From DATDFB01 sp036522835 (GTDB lineage Bacteria; Acidobacteriota; Thermoanaerobaculia; Gp7-AA8): a stretch of 48,680 nt of DNA. The translations under genes were made by a program, and so were the position numbers. The DNA is taken from positions 1-48,680 of the forward strand of contig DATDFB010000131.1 of NCBI GenBank assembly GCA_036522835.1. The letters run 5' to 3'. Of this stretch, positions 7,547 to 15,736 are shown one piece after another (position 1 is the first letter of the stretch; each line of letters starts with the position of its first letter). The notes under the pieces are model-generated. The model made no database searches. It saw nothing but the letters and a program-made list of their open reading frames with translations, and had not been told where the DNA came from.

Positions 7547-8115
7547 GGAAGGAGCGGTGGACGTTCGAGCAGACGGAGAACGGCCTGCGCTATACGCTAC
7601 CGCCGCGGCGGCAGCGCGGATCGTTGCTCGCTGCTCCGTTCTTTCTCGTCCTTCTGGCCGCCAGCCTTTGGCTGAAGATTGCCGATCCGAAGCATTCGTT
7701 TCCCGTCGTGTATTTGCTGTTGTGCGTGTGTTTCGGTCTCCCCGTGCTGTATTCGTGGCTCTCGCAAATCGCCGGCAAGGAGTTGGTGACGCTCACGCCG
7801 CGGACGCTGAAAATCGAGCGCAGGGTCTTTGGGTTGGAGCTGATTTGCGAATACGACGTCGCCCGCATCGCAAACGTCCGCGTCACGCCGCCGTTCACGG
7901 ACTGGAGAAAATGGGGCGGCTTCGATGGCGGCGTCGTCGCCTTCGAATATGGGGAGGAGACGGTGCGCTTCGCCAGCGGGCTCCACGAAGCGGAGGCGGC
8001 CACGATCGCCGGCGAGATCAAGCGCCGCTATGGATTCGGAGAGAGCTCGTCGACGACTGGCCAGGCCGCGCCGTCCCACGGCTCGCCCATGAGCAGCCCG
8101 AGGGAGGCGAGGTAG
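7543..8115 (+). CDS. Two-helix membrane protein, function unknown (PH-domain-like)
   Basis: A 190-aa protein. After a short hydrophilic N-terminus there are two membrane helices (LLAAPFFLVLLAASLWLKI and PVVYLLLCVCFGLPVLYSW), then a soluble beta-rich region (ELVTLTPRTLKIERRVFGLE to VVAFEYGEETVRFASGLHE). This resembles the bacterial PH-like membrane domains found in small integral membrane proteins. I recognise no named family. It is coupled to the pseudouridine synthase gene by ATGA. Its last 88 bp overlap the 3' end of the gene on the other strand; the C-terminal tail (after KRRYGFGESS) is low-complexity and may simply be read-through into that antisense gene. Confidence 0.6.
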   Translation: MRKERWTFEQTENGLRYTLPPRRQRGSLLAAPFFLVLLAASLWLKIADPKHSFPVVYLLLCVCFGLPVLYSWLSQIAGKELVTLTPRTLKIERRVFGLELICEYDVARIANVRVTPPFTDWRKWGGFDGGVVAFEYGEETVRFASGLHEAEAATIAGEIKRRYGFGESSSTTGQAAPSHGSPMSSPREAR

Positions 8116-8537
8116 ACGGCGATGTCGCGTGCGTCGAAGCGCGTGCCGAGCTCGCCCACGGCCTCGCGCACCTGCGCCTCCGACGGCGGCGTGTAGTCGT
8201 CGGTCTCGATCGAGCCGTTGACGTGCGGGATGCCCCAGGCGTCGAGGAACGCGCCGAGCATCGCGTTCTGCTCGTGCGTGTGGTAGTGCATCAGCGCCGC
8301 CTCGAGGGTCTGCTCGAACTCCGGCAGCGACGCGCGCGAGGCCAGGAGCTCCGCTTTCTTGTCCACCGGCATCTTGCGGATGGTCTCGTCGCGGAAGTGC
8401 AGCGACTTGGCGAGCTGCACGGTCGCCATCGCCTTCGACGGCGCGTCGGCGTGCTTCCAGAAGGCCGCGGCGATGCGCCGCCGGCGGTCGGAATCGGCGA
8501 GGTCTTTGAGGATTCTTCGGGCAGTCCAGGAGCTCAT
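8028..8537 (-). CDS. Uncharacterised soluble protein downstream of a PilZ gene
   Basis: A 169-aa protein that is largely helical and charged, with no signal peptide or membrane segment. It begins MSSWTARRILKDLADSDRRR and contains YHTHEQNAMLGAFLDAWGIP and ARDIAVYLASLGLLMGEPW. I do not recognise the family. The ATG at 8537 overlaps the stop of the PilZ gene by 4 nt, so the two are translationally coupled and may act in the same c-di-GMP-linked process. The gene is supported by that coupling and by strand-appropriate third-position GC. Confidence 0.7.
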   Translation of the reverse strand: MSSWTARRILKDLADSDRRRRIAAAFWKHADAPSKAMATVQLAKSLHFRDETIRKMPVDKKAELLASRASLPEFEQTLEAALMHYHTHEQNAMLGAFLDAWGIPHVNGSIETDDYTPPSEAQVREAVGELGTRFDARDIAVYLASLGLLMGEPWDGAAWPVVDELSPNP

Positions 8538-9190
8538 GGTGTGTATCGCCGCGTCGGCACTCCCTCCGCTTTCGAGATGCTCAGCTCCGCCATCATCCGG
8601 ATGAGCTGCCGCCCCGCGTCATCCGCATTGACGAATGTATCGCACAGCATCTCCACATGCTCCCTCGATTCCTCGGCGGAGACGGTGAAGCCGTTCGGCG
8701 GCTGATCGGCGCGGCTCGTTTCCGTGCGGCGCCACGCCCCGCCGACGAGCTCGCAGCGGACGTACTCGGTTCCCTTCCCGGTCTGGAAGTACTGCGCCGC
8801 CGCGGCGGGGACGCCGCGCGCGTTCGCCTTCTGCTCGTCGAGCGCGCGCGCCACGATGGCGGCGATCATCCCCCGCAGCGCCGAGTCGGAGTCGCCGACG
8901 GCGCCGGTGATGGCCAGCCCGGCGTGGTAGATGCTCTTCTCGTTCGCGCTCTTGGCGAGCTTGTGCAGGGCGTTGCGGCGCACTTCGCATTCGAGCTCGA
9001 TGAGGCGTCCCTCCCACTCGAACTCGATGCTGCAGGGCGAGCCCGCCGGCGGCGCGCTGCCCTGATGGGCGATGCGTAGGCCGATGAGCGAGGCGTCGAG
9101 GACGTAGACGCGCGCGCCGCCGAGCCGCCCCGGCAGCGGCCGCGTCATGACGACGCGTTGGTACTTCCGACGTTCGGTGGGGATGGGCAC
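8534..9190 (-). CDS. PilZ-domain protein (predicted c-di-GMP receptor)
   Basis: A 218-aa protein. The PilZ signature is at the N-terminus: RRKYQRV (RxxxR) at residues about 7-13, then DASLIG (D/NxSxxG) about 25 residues later. Both are c-di-GMP-contacting elements. The C-terminal half (from about residue 100) is unassigned. The chosen start is GTG 9190, which places RxxxR right at the N-terminus; the longer open frame to 9397 runs antisense through the GDT1-like gene. A TAAAAT hexamer (9202-9207) lies 11 bp upstream with no Shine-Dalgarno, suggesting a near-leaderless transcript. Confidence 0.85.
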   Translation of the reverse strand: MPIPTERRKYQRVVMTRPLPGRLGGARVYVLDASLIGLRIAHQGSAPPAGSPCSIEFEWEGRLIELECEVRRNALHKLAKSANEKSIYHAGLAITGAVGDSDSALRGMIAAIVARALDEQKANARGVPAAAAQYFQTGKGTEYVRCELVGGAWRRTETSRADQPPNGFTVSAEESREHVEMLCDTFVNADDAGRQLIRMMAELSISKAEGVPTRRYTP

Positions 9191-9221
9191 GCTCGCCCGG
9201 TATTTTACGAGACGCTCCCGG

Positions 9222-9491
9222 TCAGCGCGACAACATGGTCCAGATGCCGATGGCCACGAAGCCGATGCCGGCGACGAGCTTGAGGGTCTGCGGCTTGACG
9301 AAGCGCTCGAGCTGCGCGCCGACGAGAACGCCGATGCCGGCGGCGAGGACGAGCGCGCATGCGGAGCCGGCGAAGACGATCCATTTGTTGGTCTCACGCT
9401 CGGCGGAGAAGAGGAGGGTGGCGAGCTGGGTCTTGTCGCCGATCTCGGCGAGGAAGACGGTGACGAAGACGGCGGAGAAGGTCTTCCACAT
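9222..9491 (-). CDS. GDT1/TMEM165-like (UPF0016) cation transporter, single-repeat form
   Basis: An 89-aa hydrophobic protein with the family motif EIGDKTQLATLLFSA in the first helix. Two further helices follow (VLAAGIGVLVGAQL and LVAGIGFVAIGIWTML). UPF0016 proteins export Mn2+ or Ca2+ and carry E-x-G-D-K/R-T/S motifs. Bacterial single-repeat forms of 80-100 aa normally pair as hetero- or homodimers; no partner is visible here. Start ATG 9491 is chosen because the motif then sits at a normal distance. The first 58 bases of the gene and all upstream DNA to 9561 are duplicated at 27947-28096. Confidence 0.88.
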   Translation of the reverse strand: MWKTFSAVFVTVFLAEIGDKTQLATLLFSAERETNKWIVFAGSACALVLAAGIGVLVGAQLERFVKPQTLKLVAGIGFVAIGIWTMLSR

Positions 9492-9561
9492 CGGCGCCGA
9501 GTGTACGCAATTTCCCCGCCCTCCCACCCGGTGCGGGAGCGTCCGTATGGTGTCGGCTCCC
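9434..9561. repeat. Left copy of the long direct repeat flanking the 18-kb island
   Basis: 128 bp identical to 27947-28096 except for one substitution (T/C in the GAGTGTACGC region) and a 22-bp gap. That gap removes the TTGACA box present in the right copy. The copy covers the GDT1-like 5' end and its upstream region. Homology stops exactly at the stop codon of the JmjC gene (9561-9563). Confidence 0.92.
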
Positions 9562-10535
9562 TACCCCGCGTCGTGGGGCCGGCGTCCCGCCGGCCGGACC
9601 GGCGGCGTCCCGCCGCCGCTCAGCCTGTCGAACTGCTCGGCGATCGAGCCGAACGCCTCCGGCGCGAAGGCCGATTCGCTGAACGCGGCCAGCGCTTCCT
9701 CCGCGGCGGCTTGCATGGCCGCGGGCTCGGTGCGGTGGTGGCCGACCGGAATCGAGCGGCGAAGGCGCGGGTCGCGCAACCCCGCCGCGGCGGCGAGCGC
9801 GCCGATGAAATCGACCCAGGTGATCTGCTGGATGCCGAAGGTGAGGTGCACCGTGAACGTGTCCATCGCCTCCACGTCGTGGATGTAGCCGCGGGGGAGA
9901 TAGAGAAAATCGCCCGGCGAAAGAACGATCTCCTCCATCTCCACGCCGCCGGTGACCGCAGGCGCCGGGACGCGGTAGCGGCGCATCTCTTCGCGGGTCT
10001 CGAACGGCAGGAGCGGCACGTTCTCGAGCGGCAGCGCCGGCCCCCGTCCGATTCTCCAATGCTTCGAGCCGGCGATCTGCACGACCGCCGTGTCGTGCCC
10101 GTCGAAGTGCGCGCCGATGCCGGCGCCGCCCGCGGGCGCGCAATAGACCGACAGGCTGGTGATGAATCCGATCTCGCCCTCGAGCTGCCGGAGGTACGAG
10201 TGCATCGGCGGCCAGTAGCGATGCATGTGGTTCAGGCGCACCGTCGAGCCGGAGTCGAAGGCGGCGTAAACCGCGGCGACGGTGGGCACCTCCGCCACCG
10301 GGCGCGGCTCTTCGGCGTGGGCGACGATCTCGATGAACGGCACCGCGTGCGGCGGCTGGTCGCGCATCGCCTCCACGGCCGCCGCGAATACCTGCGGCAG
10401 GTCGGAGGCCGACAACAGCGTCGCGAAATGCTCCGGATCGTCGCGTTTCACATAGAGGCGGCGGCGCTCCCAGTAATTGCGGAAGAACTCGTCTTCACCG
10501 ATGGGCGACAGAAGCAGATCGAGCGCTGTCTGCAT
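9561..10535 (-). CDS. JmjC/cupin-type Fe(II)/2-oxoglutarate oxygenase (ROXA/MINA53-like)
   Basis: A 324-aa protein. The metal triad is visible: HFDGHD (HxD) at residues about 144-149, and the distal His in FLYLPRGYIHDVEA. NHMHRYWPP and GSKHWRIG also match ribosomal-oxygenase-like (YcfD/MINA53) JmjC proteins, which hydroxylate protein or peptide side chains. The gene is divergent from the peptide-scaffold operon (161 bp between starts), and its TATAAT box is 7 bp from its ATG. A role in tailoring that pathway product is plausible. The C-terminal 20 or so residues (GGGTPPVRPAGRRPHDAG) are encoded by a GC-rich palindromic repeat at the island edge and may be acquired. Confidence 0.85.
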   Translation of the reverse strand: MQTALDLLLSPIGEDEFFRNYWERRRLYVKRDDPEHFATLLSASDLPQVFAAAVEAMRDQPPHAVPFIEIVAHAEEPRPVAEVPTVAAVYAAFDSGSTVRLNHMHRYWPPMHSYLRQLEGEIGFITSLSVYCAPAGGAGIGAHFDGHDTAVVQIAGSKHWRIGRGPALPLENVPLLPFETREEMRRYRVPAPAVTGGVEMEEIVLSPGDFLYLPRGYIHDVEAMDTFTVHLTFGIQQITWVDFIGALAAAAGLRDPRLRRSIPVGHHRTEPAAMQAAAEEALAAFSESAFAPEAFGSIAEQFDRLSGGGTPPVRPAGRRPHDAG

Positions 10536-10542
10536 GCGACGG

Positions 10543-10548
10543 ATTATA
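10543..10548 (-). promoter_or_regulatory. -10 box of a leaderless promoter for the JmjC gene
   Basis: TATAAT on the minus strand ends 7 bp before ATG 10535, and there is no ribosome-binding site. The expected transcription start coincides with the start codon. Confidence 0.7.
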
Positions 10549-10569
10549 GCTGCCGGAAAACTATACTTC

Positions 10570-10598
10570 TTGACATCGTTTACTGGTGGGACTACAGT
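10570..10598 (+). promoter_or_regulatory. Sigma70-type promoter of the 10.5-kb peptide-scaffold operon
   Basis: TTGACA (10570-10575), a 17-nt spacer and TACAGT (10593-10598). It leaves a leader of roughly 90 nt before ATG 10697. It lies back-to-back with the JmjC promoter, so a regulator bound here could control both directions. Confidence 0.75.
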
Positions 10599-10696
10599 TA
10601 TCGGCTCTCAGCAGCGACACACAATAATTGAAGAATGCGGCGAGCGCGCGGTCGCGCTGCGGACGGCCCGTTCCCCGTTCGTTCGAGGGAGAGGCG

Positions 10697-11947
10697 ATGG
10701 AAAAATCGGGAGAGTTTCATCGGTTTCGCAACAACACCTCCGCGATCGAGTATGGGAACCGCGCCTGGAGCACGGCGCACGCGAGCGGCCTGATCGACAT
10801 CCGCTGCGACTACGAGACGCCCAACATCCTCCGCCGTTCCGACGGCCACCGCTTCATCAATCTCTGCTCCTGTTCCTACCTCGGCCTGGCCAGCCATCCG
10901 GACATCATCGAAGGGGCGATCGGCGCGTTGCGCAGTCAGGGTGCCATGGACCTGCCGATCTCGCGCATCCGCCTGCGCCTCAACCTGCTCGAGGAGTTCG
11001 AGGAGGGGCTGTCGGACCTCACCGGCGCGCGCACGATCTGCGCCGTGACCAGCAGCGCCGCCGCCGCCGGCGTGCTGCCGCTGATCGCCTCAGGACACTT
11101 CAGCCGCGACGGCAAGCCGCCGGTCATGGTCTTCGACAAGTTCGCGCATTTCTGCATGGACTACATCAAGCCGATCTGCGGCGACGAGACCACGGTGCTG
11201 ACGTGCCCGCACAATGACATGAACGCGCTCGAGGACCTCTGCAAGACCCACGATCGCGTGGCCTACGTCTGCGACGGCGTCTACTCGATGGGCGGCGCGG
11301 CCCCGCTGGAGGACCTCTTCCGCCTGCAGGACAAATACGGCCTCTTCCTCTTCATCGACGACTCGCATTCCCTCTCGGTCTGCGGCCGGAAAGGGGAGGG
11401 ACACGCCCGTTCGCTGATGTCCGAGGTCAACGAGCTGACGATCATCGTGGCCTCGCTGGGGAAAGGCTTCGGCGGCAGCGGCGGGCTGATCATGCTCGGA
11501 CCGAAGGACCGCGAGCCGATCCTGACGCGCTTCGGCGGCCCGCTGGCGTGGTCGCAGGGTCTCAACATCCCGGGAATCGGCGCCGGGATGGCGTCGATCA
11601 AGCTGCACAACTCGCCCGAGCTCGGCCGGCTGCAGAAGAAGCTGCAGAGCAACATGGATCTCTTCGACGAGCTCGTGCCGACCGAGCAGCGCGGCAACGG
11701 TTTCCCGCTCAAAGTCATCCACATCGGCGACGAGGAAAAAGCGGTGGCCGCGTCCGCCGTCGTCCTGGAGCGGGGGTTCTACACGTCGGCGGTGTTTTTC
11801 CCGATCGTCAGGAAAGGGCACGCCGGCCTGCGGGTCATGATCCGCGCCGATCTGTCCCACGACGACATCCGCTCGTTCGCCGCCGCCCTCCACCACGCTC
11901 TCGGCACGCAGGCGGCGGCCACGCCACGCGAAATGGTCTCCGCGTAA
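10697..11947 (+). CDS. Alpha-oxoamine synthase family PLP enzyme (KBL/AONS/CqsA type)
   Basis: A 416-aa fold-type I PLP enzyme with the alpha-oxoamine synthase layout: INLCSCSYLGLASHPDIIEG at the N-terminus, FIDDSHSLSVCGRKGEG (cofactor Asp and His), and the Schiff-base lysine (residue 256) in ASLGKGFGGSGG. Family members condense an amino acid with an acyl-CoA (or acyl-carrier) thioester, lose CO2 and leave an alpha-amino ketone. GGGAGAGG precedes ATG 10697; the longer open frame upstream has no homology. It is the first gene of the operon, 14 bp before the next. With the acyl-CoA-type enzymes downstream, it probably builds an amino-ketone on a dedicated precursor. Confidence 0.85.
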   Translation: MEKSGEFHRFRNNTSAIEYGNRAWSTAHASGLIDIRCDYETPNILRRSDGHRFINLCSCSYLGLASHPDIIEGAIGALRSQGAMDLPISRIRLRLNLLEEFEEGLSDLTGARTICAVTSSAAAAGVLPLIASGHFSRDGKPPVMVFDKFAHFCMDYIKPICGDETTVLTCPHNDMNALEDLCKTHDRVAYVCDGVYSMGGAAPLEDLFRLQDKYGLFLFIDDSHSLSVCGRKGEGHARSLMSEVNELTIIVASLGKGFGGSGGLIMLGPKDREPILTRFGGPLAWSQGLNIPGIGAGMASIKLHNSPELGRLQKKLQSNMDLFDELVPTEQRGNGFPLKVIHIGDEEKAVAASAVVLERGFYTSAVFFPIVRKGHAGLRVMIRADLSHDDIRSFAAALHHALGTQAAATPREMVSA

Positions 11948-11961
11948 ATCAGGAAACCGTC

Positions 11962-14304
11962 ATGCGCGCGGTCATTGCGGCAGGAGCAGGCGGACCGGAG
12001 GTGCTGGGGATCGGCGACGTGCCGGCGCCCGAGCCGGGCCCCGATCAGGTGCTCGTCCGCGTCCGCGCCGCGGCGCTCAATCAGGCGGATCTGCTGCAGC
12101 GCAGCGGCGAGTTCCCTGCGCCGCCCGGCGAATCCGAGATCCTCGGCGTCGAGATCGCCGGCGACGTCGCCGCCTGCGGCGCGAACGTCCGGCTGCCGGT
12201 AGGAAGCCCCGTCTTCGGCCTCGTCGGCGGCGGGGCGTACGCCGATTACTGCCTGCTCGACGGCGAGATGGCCATTCCGATCCCGTCCGGCTTCTCGTAC
12301 GCCGAGATGGCCGCGGTGCCGGAGGTGTTCTTCACCGCCGACACCGTGCTGTTCGAGCTCGGAAAACTCGCCGCGGGCCAGACCGTGCTCGTGCACGGCG
12401 GCGGGAGCGGCATTGGCACGGCCTGCATCCAGCTGGCGAAGAGCGCCGGCGGGCGCGTCGCCTGCACGGTCGGATCGGAGGAGAAGGCCGCGCGCTGTCT
12501 GGCGTTGGGCGCCGACCTGGCCATCGACTACAAGGCGCGCGACTTCGTGCACGACGCATTGGAGTGGACGGGCGGCGCGGGCGTCGATCTCGTCGTCGAC
12601 ATCGTCGGCACGGCCTACTTCGAGCGCAACCTGGCGGTGCTGGCGGACGGCGGCTGCATGGTGCACGTCGGCGTGATGAGCGGCACGCGCTGCGAGCTCG
12701 ATCTCGACGCGCTACTGCTCAAGCGGCTGCAGCTCAAGGGCACGATCATGCGGTCGCGCCCGATCGAGGCGAAGCGGGCCATCGCGCGGCGGTTCCGCGA
12801 ACGCTGGCTGCCGCTGCTGGCCTCGCGCGAAGTCGGGCCGGTGGTCGACTCCGTCATTCCGATGTCCGAGGCGGCGCGGGCGCATGCGCGGATGGAGCGC
12901 AGCGAGCATTTCGGGAAGATCGTCCTTGATGTGCATCGGGCGGAAGAGCGGCGGCATGACCGGCGCACTCCACCGTTTCAGGAGCTCAATCAGGAGCTGA
13001 TCGACTCTGTTGCCGTCAGCCCGTCCCTGCTGGCCGAACATGACGCCCGGATGCTGGCCGAGGGGGGGCATCGCTATCACCTGCTGCCGCTGCACTTCGT
13101 CTTTCCGGAGCGCGATTGCGCGCAGCTCGGTGAGGCGGCGGCGGCGCTGGTCGGGATTCAGACGAAAGTCCTCCACCACCTCCACGACACAATCGGCCGC
13201 GACGGCATCCTGCGCACGTTCCGCGTGCCGCCGGCGATGCAGCGCTTCGTCAATTGGGAGGAGCTGCTCGAGCCGGAGACGCTCGTCAGCCGCTTCGACA
13301 TCCTGCAGGCCGAGGATGGCAGCTATCGGTTCTGCGAATTCAACATCGACTCGTGCGTCGGCGCGGCGGAAATCGCAGAATACGGCGCCGACTACTTCGC
13401 CGAGCTCGGCGTCGACGTGAGCGGCCTCCTCGGCGTCGTTCCGCCCCTCGCGGACCTCGGCGCGCTGCTGGCCCGCACCGCTGCGCGGCACGGCATCACC
13501 CGCATCGTCATCTTCGACTGGAGCACCGGCGGCGGCTCGGGCGGGAAGGGCTACATGTCCTTCGAGCGCATGCGCGGCCACATCGCGCGGGCCGTCCATC
13601 CGATCCCCGTCTTCATCGCCGACGAGAAAACGTGCCAGGCCGAGTGGCTGCGGCCCGAAGAGGCGCGGCGCACGCTCTTCTTCCGCGGGTTCCTGATGGA
13701 CGAGATGGACGACGGCGGCGCCTTCCTCGACCGCCTCATGGCCCTCGGCGCGACCGTCATCAACACGTACGAGTCGGAGATCCGCATGGACAAGGGGTGG
13801 TTCACCCTGCTCCACGACGAGGCCACGCGCCGGCTGCTCACGCCGCGCGAGCGCGAGCTCATCGACGCGTACCTCCCGTACACGTGCGACGTCGGCCGCG
13901 CCAACATCGCCGCGCTCGTCGAGGACAAGGCCCGCTACGTCTTCAAGGCCAAGCATTCGTTCGGCGGCAAGGGCATCTGCTTCGGCGCGGAGACGCCGGC
14001 GGAGGAGCTGCGCGCGCTCCTCGGCGAACATCCGGAGGCCTGGACGGCGCAGGAGGCCGTGCCGATCGCGCCCGCCGCCTTCCCGTCCGACGCCGGGCTC
14101 CGCACCGAACCGCAGAAGGTCGTCTTCGGCATGTTCGTCTACGGCGCGCGCGTCAACGGCATGCTGCTGCGGGCCAGCACGCGCTCGCCGATCGTCAACG
14201 TGACGGTGGGAAGCGCCCGCGTGGCCTGGGCTTTCCTTGCGAGCGAGACGGCGAAGAGCGAAATGGCCGCCGGTCTGCGGGAGGCGCGCTGTGTTGGAAT
14301 CTAA
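11962..14304 (+). CDS. Fusion: NAD(P)H:quinone oxidoreductase-like MDR + circularly permuted ATP-grasp-like ligase
   Basis: A single 780-codon frame with no internal stop. Residues 1-323 are a zinc-free medium-chain reductase of the quinone-oxidoreductase/PIG3 type: AAALNQADLLQRSGEFPAP, the GLVGGGAYADYCL loop and the Rossmann motif VLVHGGGSGIGTACIQLAK. They end at the usual HFGKIVLDV. Residues about 340-780 resemble glutathionylspermidine-synthase-like permuted ATP-grasp enzymes: CEFNIDSCVGAAEIAEYG (metal-binding Glu/Asn), VFKAKHSFGGKGICFG (nucleotide Lys and glycine loop) and a late VFGMFVYGARVNG strand. I know of no such fusion. An internal GTG at 12931 could yield a separate ligase, but no Shine-Dalgarno supports it. 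Likely roles are enone or ketone reduction plus amide-bond formation. It overlaps MaoC by 14 nt. Confidence 0.8.
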   Translation: MRAVIAAGAGGPEVLGIGDVPAPEPGPDQVLVRVRAAALNQADLLQRSGEFPAPPGESEILGVEIAGDVAACGANVRLPVGSPVFGLVGGGAYADYCLLDGEMAIPIPSGFSYAEMAAVPEVFFTADTVLFELGKLAAGQTVLVHGGGSGIGTACIQLAKSAGGRVACTVGSEEKAARCLALGADLAIDYKARDFVHDALEWTGGAGVDLVVDIVGTAYFERNLAVLADGGCMVHVGVMSGTRCELDLDALLLKRLQLKGTIMRSRPIEAKRAIARRFRERWLPLLASREVGPVVDSVIPMSEAARAHARMERSEHFGKIVLDVHRAEERRHDRRTPPFQELNQELIDSVAVSPSLLAEHDARMLAEGGHRYHLLPLHFVFPERDCAQLGEAAAALVGIQTKVLHHLHDTIGRDGILRTFRVPPAMQRFVNWEELLEPETLVSRFDILQAEDGSYRFCEFNIDSCVGAAEIAEYGADYFAELGVDVSGLLGVVPPLADLGALLARTAARHGITRIVIFDWSTGGGSGGKGYMSFERMRGHIARAVHPIPVFIADEKTCQAEWLRPEEARRTLFFRGFLMDEMDDGGAFLDRLMALGATVINTYESEIRMDKGWFTLLHDEATRRLLTPRERELIDAYLPYTCDVGRANIAALVEDKARYVFKAKHSFGGKGICFGAETPAEELRALLGEHPEAWTAQEAVPIAPAAFPSDAGLRTEPQKVVFGMFVYGARVNGMLLRASTRSPIVNVTVGSARVAWAFLASETAKSEMAAGLREARCVGI

Positions 14305-14824
14305 GAGCGCCTACGTGAAGCTCGGCGAGCAGCGGTATCGCGAGTCGTGGGGGCTCCTATACGAGGACTTCGTCGTCGGCGACGTCGTCGAGCACCGTCC
14401 GGGGCGGACCGTCACCGAAGCCGACAACATCTGGCAGTCGCTGCTGAGCATGAACCTGTCGCCGCTGCACATCGACAGCGCGTACTGCGCGACGACGGAG
14501 TGGGGCCGCCCGCTGATCTCCAGCCTGGTGACGTTCTCCATCGTCAACGGCATGACCGTGAGTACGCTGAGCGCCCGCGCCATCGCCAACCTCGGCTGGG
14601 ACAAGGTCCGTCTCCCCGCCCCCTGCTTCGCCGGCGACACGATTTATGCCGAGAGCACCGTCCTGTCCAAGCGGCTTTCGAAATCGCGGAAGGGCCAGGG
14701 CGTCGTGACGTGCGAGACCCGCGGTCTCAAGGCGGACGGCACGCTGATCCTCACCTGCGAGAGAACGTTCCTCGTTCCCACGCGCGAGCACGAGACCCAA
14801 CCGGAGACACATCATGGAACCTGA
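14291..14824 (+). CDS. MaoC-like hot-dog hydratase/dehydratase
   Basis: A 177-aa single hot-dog domain. YEDFVVGDVVEHRPGRTVTE is the family entry motif, and NLSPLHIDSAYCATTEWGRP contains the catalytic His of the hydratase-2 motif, most like mesaconyl-CoA/2-enoyl-CoA hydratases. GTG 14291 is chosen because GGGAGG lies 7 bp upstream. It starts inside the end of the fusion gene and itself overlaps the lyase gene by 11 nt. MaoC plus CitE-like enzymes are the pair used in the ethylmalonyl-CoA pathway and related routes to make or break 3-hydroxyacyl/malyl-CoA thioesters. Here they probably supply or tailor the acyl partner of the alpha-oxoamine synthase. Confidence 0.85.
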   Translation: MLESKSAYVKLGEQRYRESWGLLYEDFVVGDVVEHRPGRTVTEADNIWQSLLSMNLSPLHIDSAYCATTEWGRPLISSLVTFSIVNGMTVSTLSARAIANLGWDKVRLPAPCFAGDTIYAESTVLSKRLSKSRKGQGVVTCETRGLKADGTLILTCERTFLVPTREHETQPETHHGT

Positions 14825-15713
14825 GCCCCTGGCCACCCCGATCCTGAGCATCCGTACCAAGCCGTCCGCCGTCGCGGCCAGCTATCTCTACACGCCCGCG
14901 CCGCGGATCGACTCGCTGATCGCCAAGCGGCACGACATCGCCGCCGACGGCGTGATCGTCGACCTCGAAGACTCCGTCCACGTCAATGCCAAGGCCGCGG
15001 CGCGGGAGAAAGTGGCGCGCTTCGACTTCTCCCCGTTGACGAATCTCGGCCTCCGCCTGGCGATCCGCATCAATACGATGTGCTCGTTCGACGGCCTCCG
15101 CGACCTGGAGATGCTGCGCGAGCGCTACGAGCGCGGCGATTGCGCGCTCGGAGCCGTGTTGCTGCCGAAGATCAATCACGCCAGCGAGGTCCGCGTTTAC
15201 CGGTCGCTGTTCGACAGCGTGAAGCAGCGTCCCAGGCTGATCTCCTTCATCGAGACGCTGGAGGCGGTGGAGAACGCCGACGCCATCGCTGCCGTCAGCG
15301 ATGCCATCTGCTTCGGCCAGGCCGACCTCGGCGCGCAGATGTATAGCCCCCATCCGGCTTTTCTCGATTACGCGAGGACGCGCATGTGCGCGGCCGCGGC
15401 CCGCTATCAGATCCAGTGCATCGACACGAGCTCGTTCGAGATCCACGACATGGTCAAGTTCGAGCGGGACTGCGCGGCGGCCAAGGAGTGCGGCTTCACC
15501 GCGAAGGTGGCCATCCACCCGATTCAGGTCGAGCCGATCAACCGCGTGTTCGGCGTCTCCAGCGAAGTCCTGGCCGGCTATCAGAGGCTCATCGATGCCT
15601 ATGTCAACGCCGACGTCGGCTTCGCATTGAAGGACGGACAGGTCGTCGCGCCGCCATTCGTGGCCAAGGCCCGGATGATGCTCGCGGCGTACGAGAAGTG
15701 GGCCCGTGAATGA
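14814..15713 (+). CDS. CitE/HpcH-HpaI-type CoA-ester lyase (malyl-CoA lyase-like)
   Basis: A 299-aa TIM-barrel protein. ADGVIVDLEDSVHVNAKAAA carries the Mg-binding acids. RLAIRINTM, VLLPKINHASEV, ISFIETLEAVENAD, AICFGQADLGAQM (metal Asp) and VAIHPIQVEPINRVF follow in the family order. Members cleave or form beta-hydroxyacyl-CoA such as malyl-, methylmalyl- or citramalyl-CoA. GGAGA precedes ATG 14814. The stop (15711-15713) overlaps an ATG at 15710 that is in frame with the small peptide gene downstream. The substrate is unknown; linkage to the MaoC gene argues for a shared C4-C5 dicarboxyl-CoA type intermediate. Confidence 0.88.
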   Translation: MEPEPLATPILSIRTKPSAVAASYLYTPAPRIDSLIAKRHDIAADGVIVDLEDSVHVNAKAAAREKVARFDFSPLTNLGLRLAIRINTMCSFDGLRDLEMLRERYERGDCALGAVLLPKINHASEVRVYRSLFDSVKQRPRLISFIETLEAVENADAIAAVSDAICFGQADLGAQMYSPHPAFLDYARTRMCAAAARYQIQCIDTSSFEIHDMVKFERDCAAAKECGFTAKVAIHPIQVEPINRVFGVSSEVLAGYQRLIDAYVNADVGFALKDGQVVAPPFVAKARMMLAAYEKWARE

Positions 15714-15736
15714 ACGACAACCTTAAGGAGGACATC

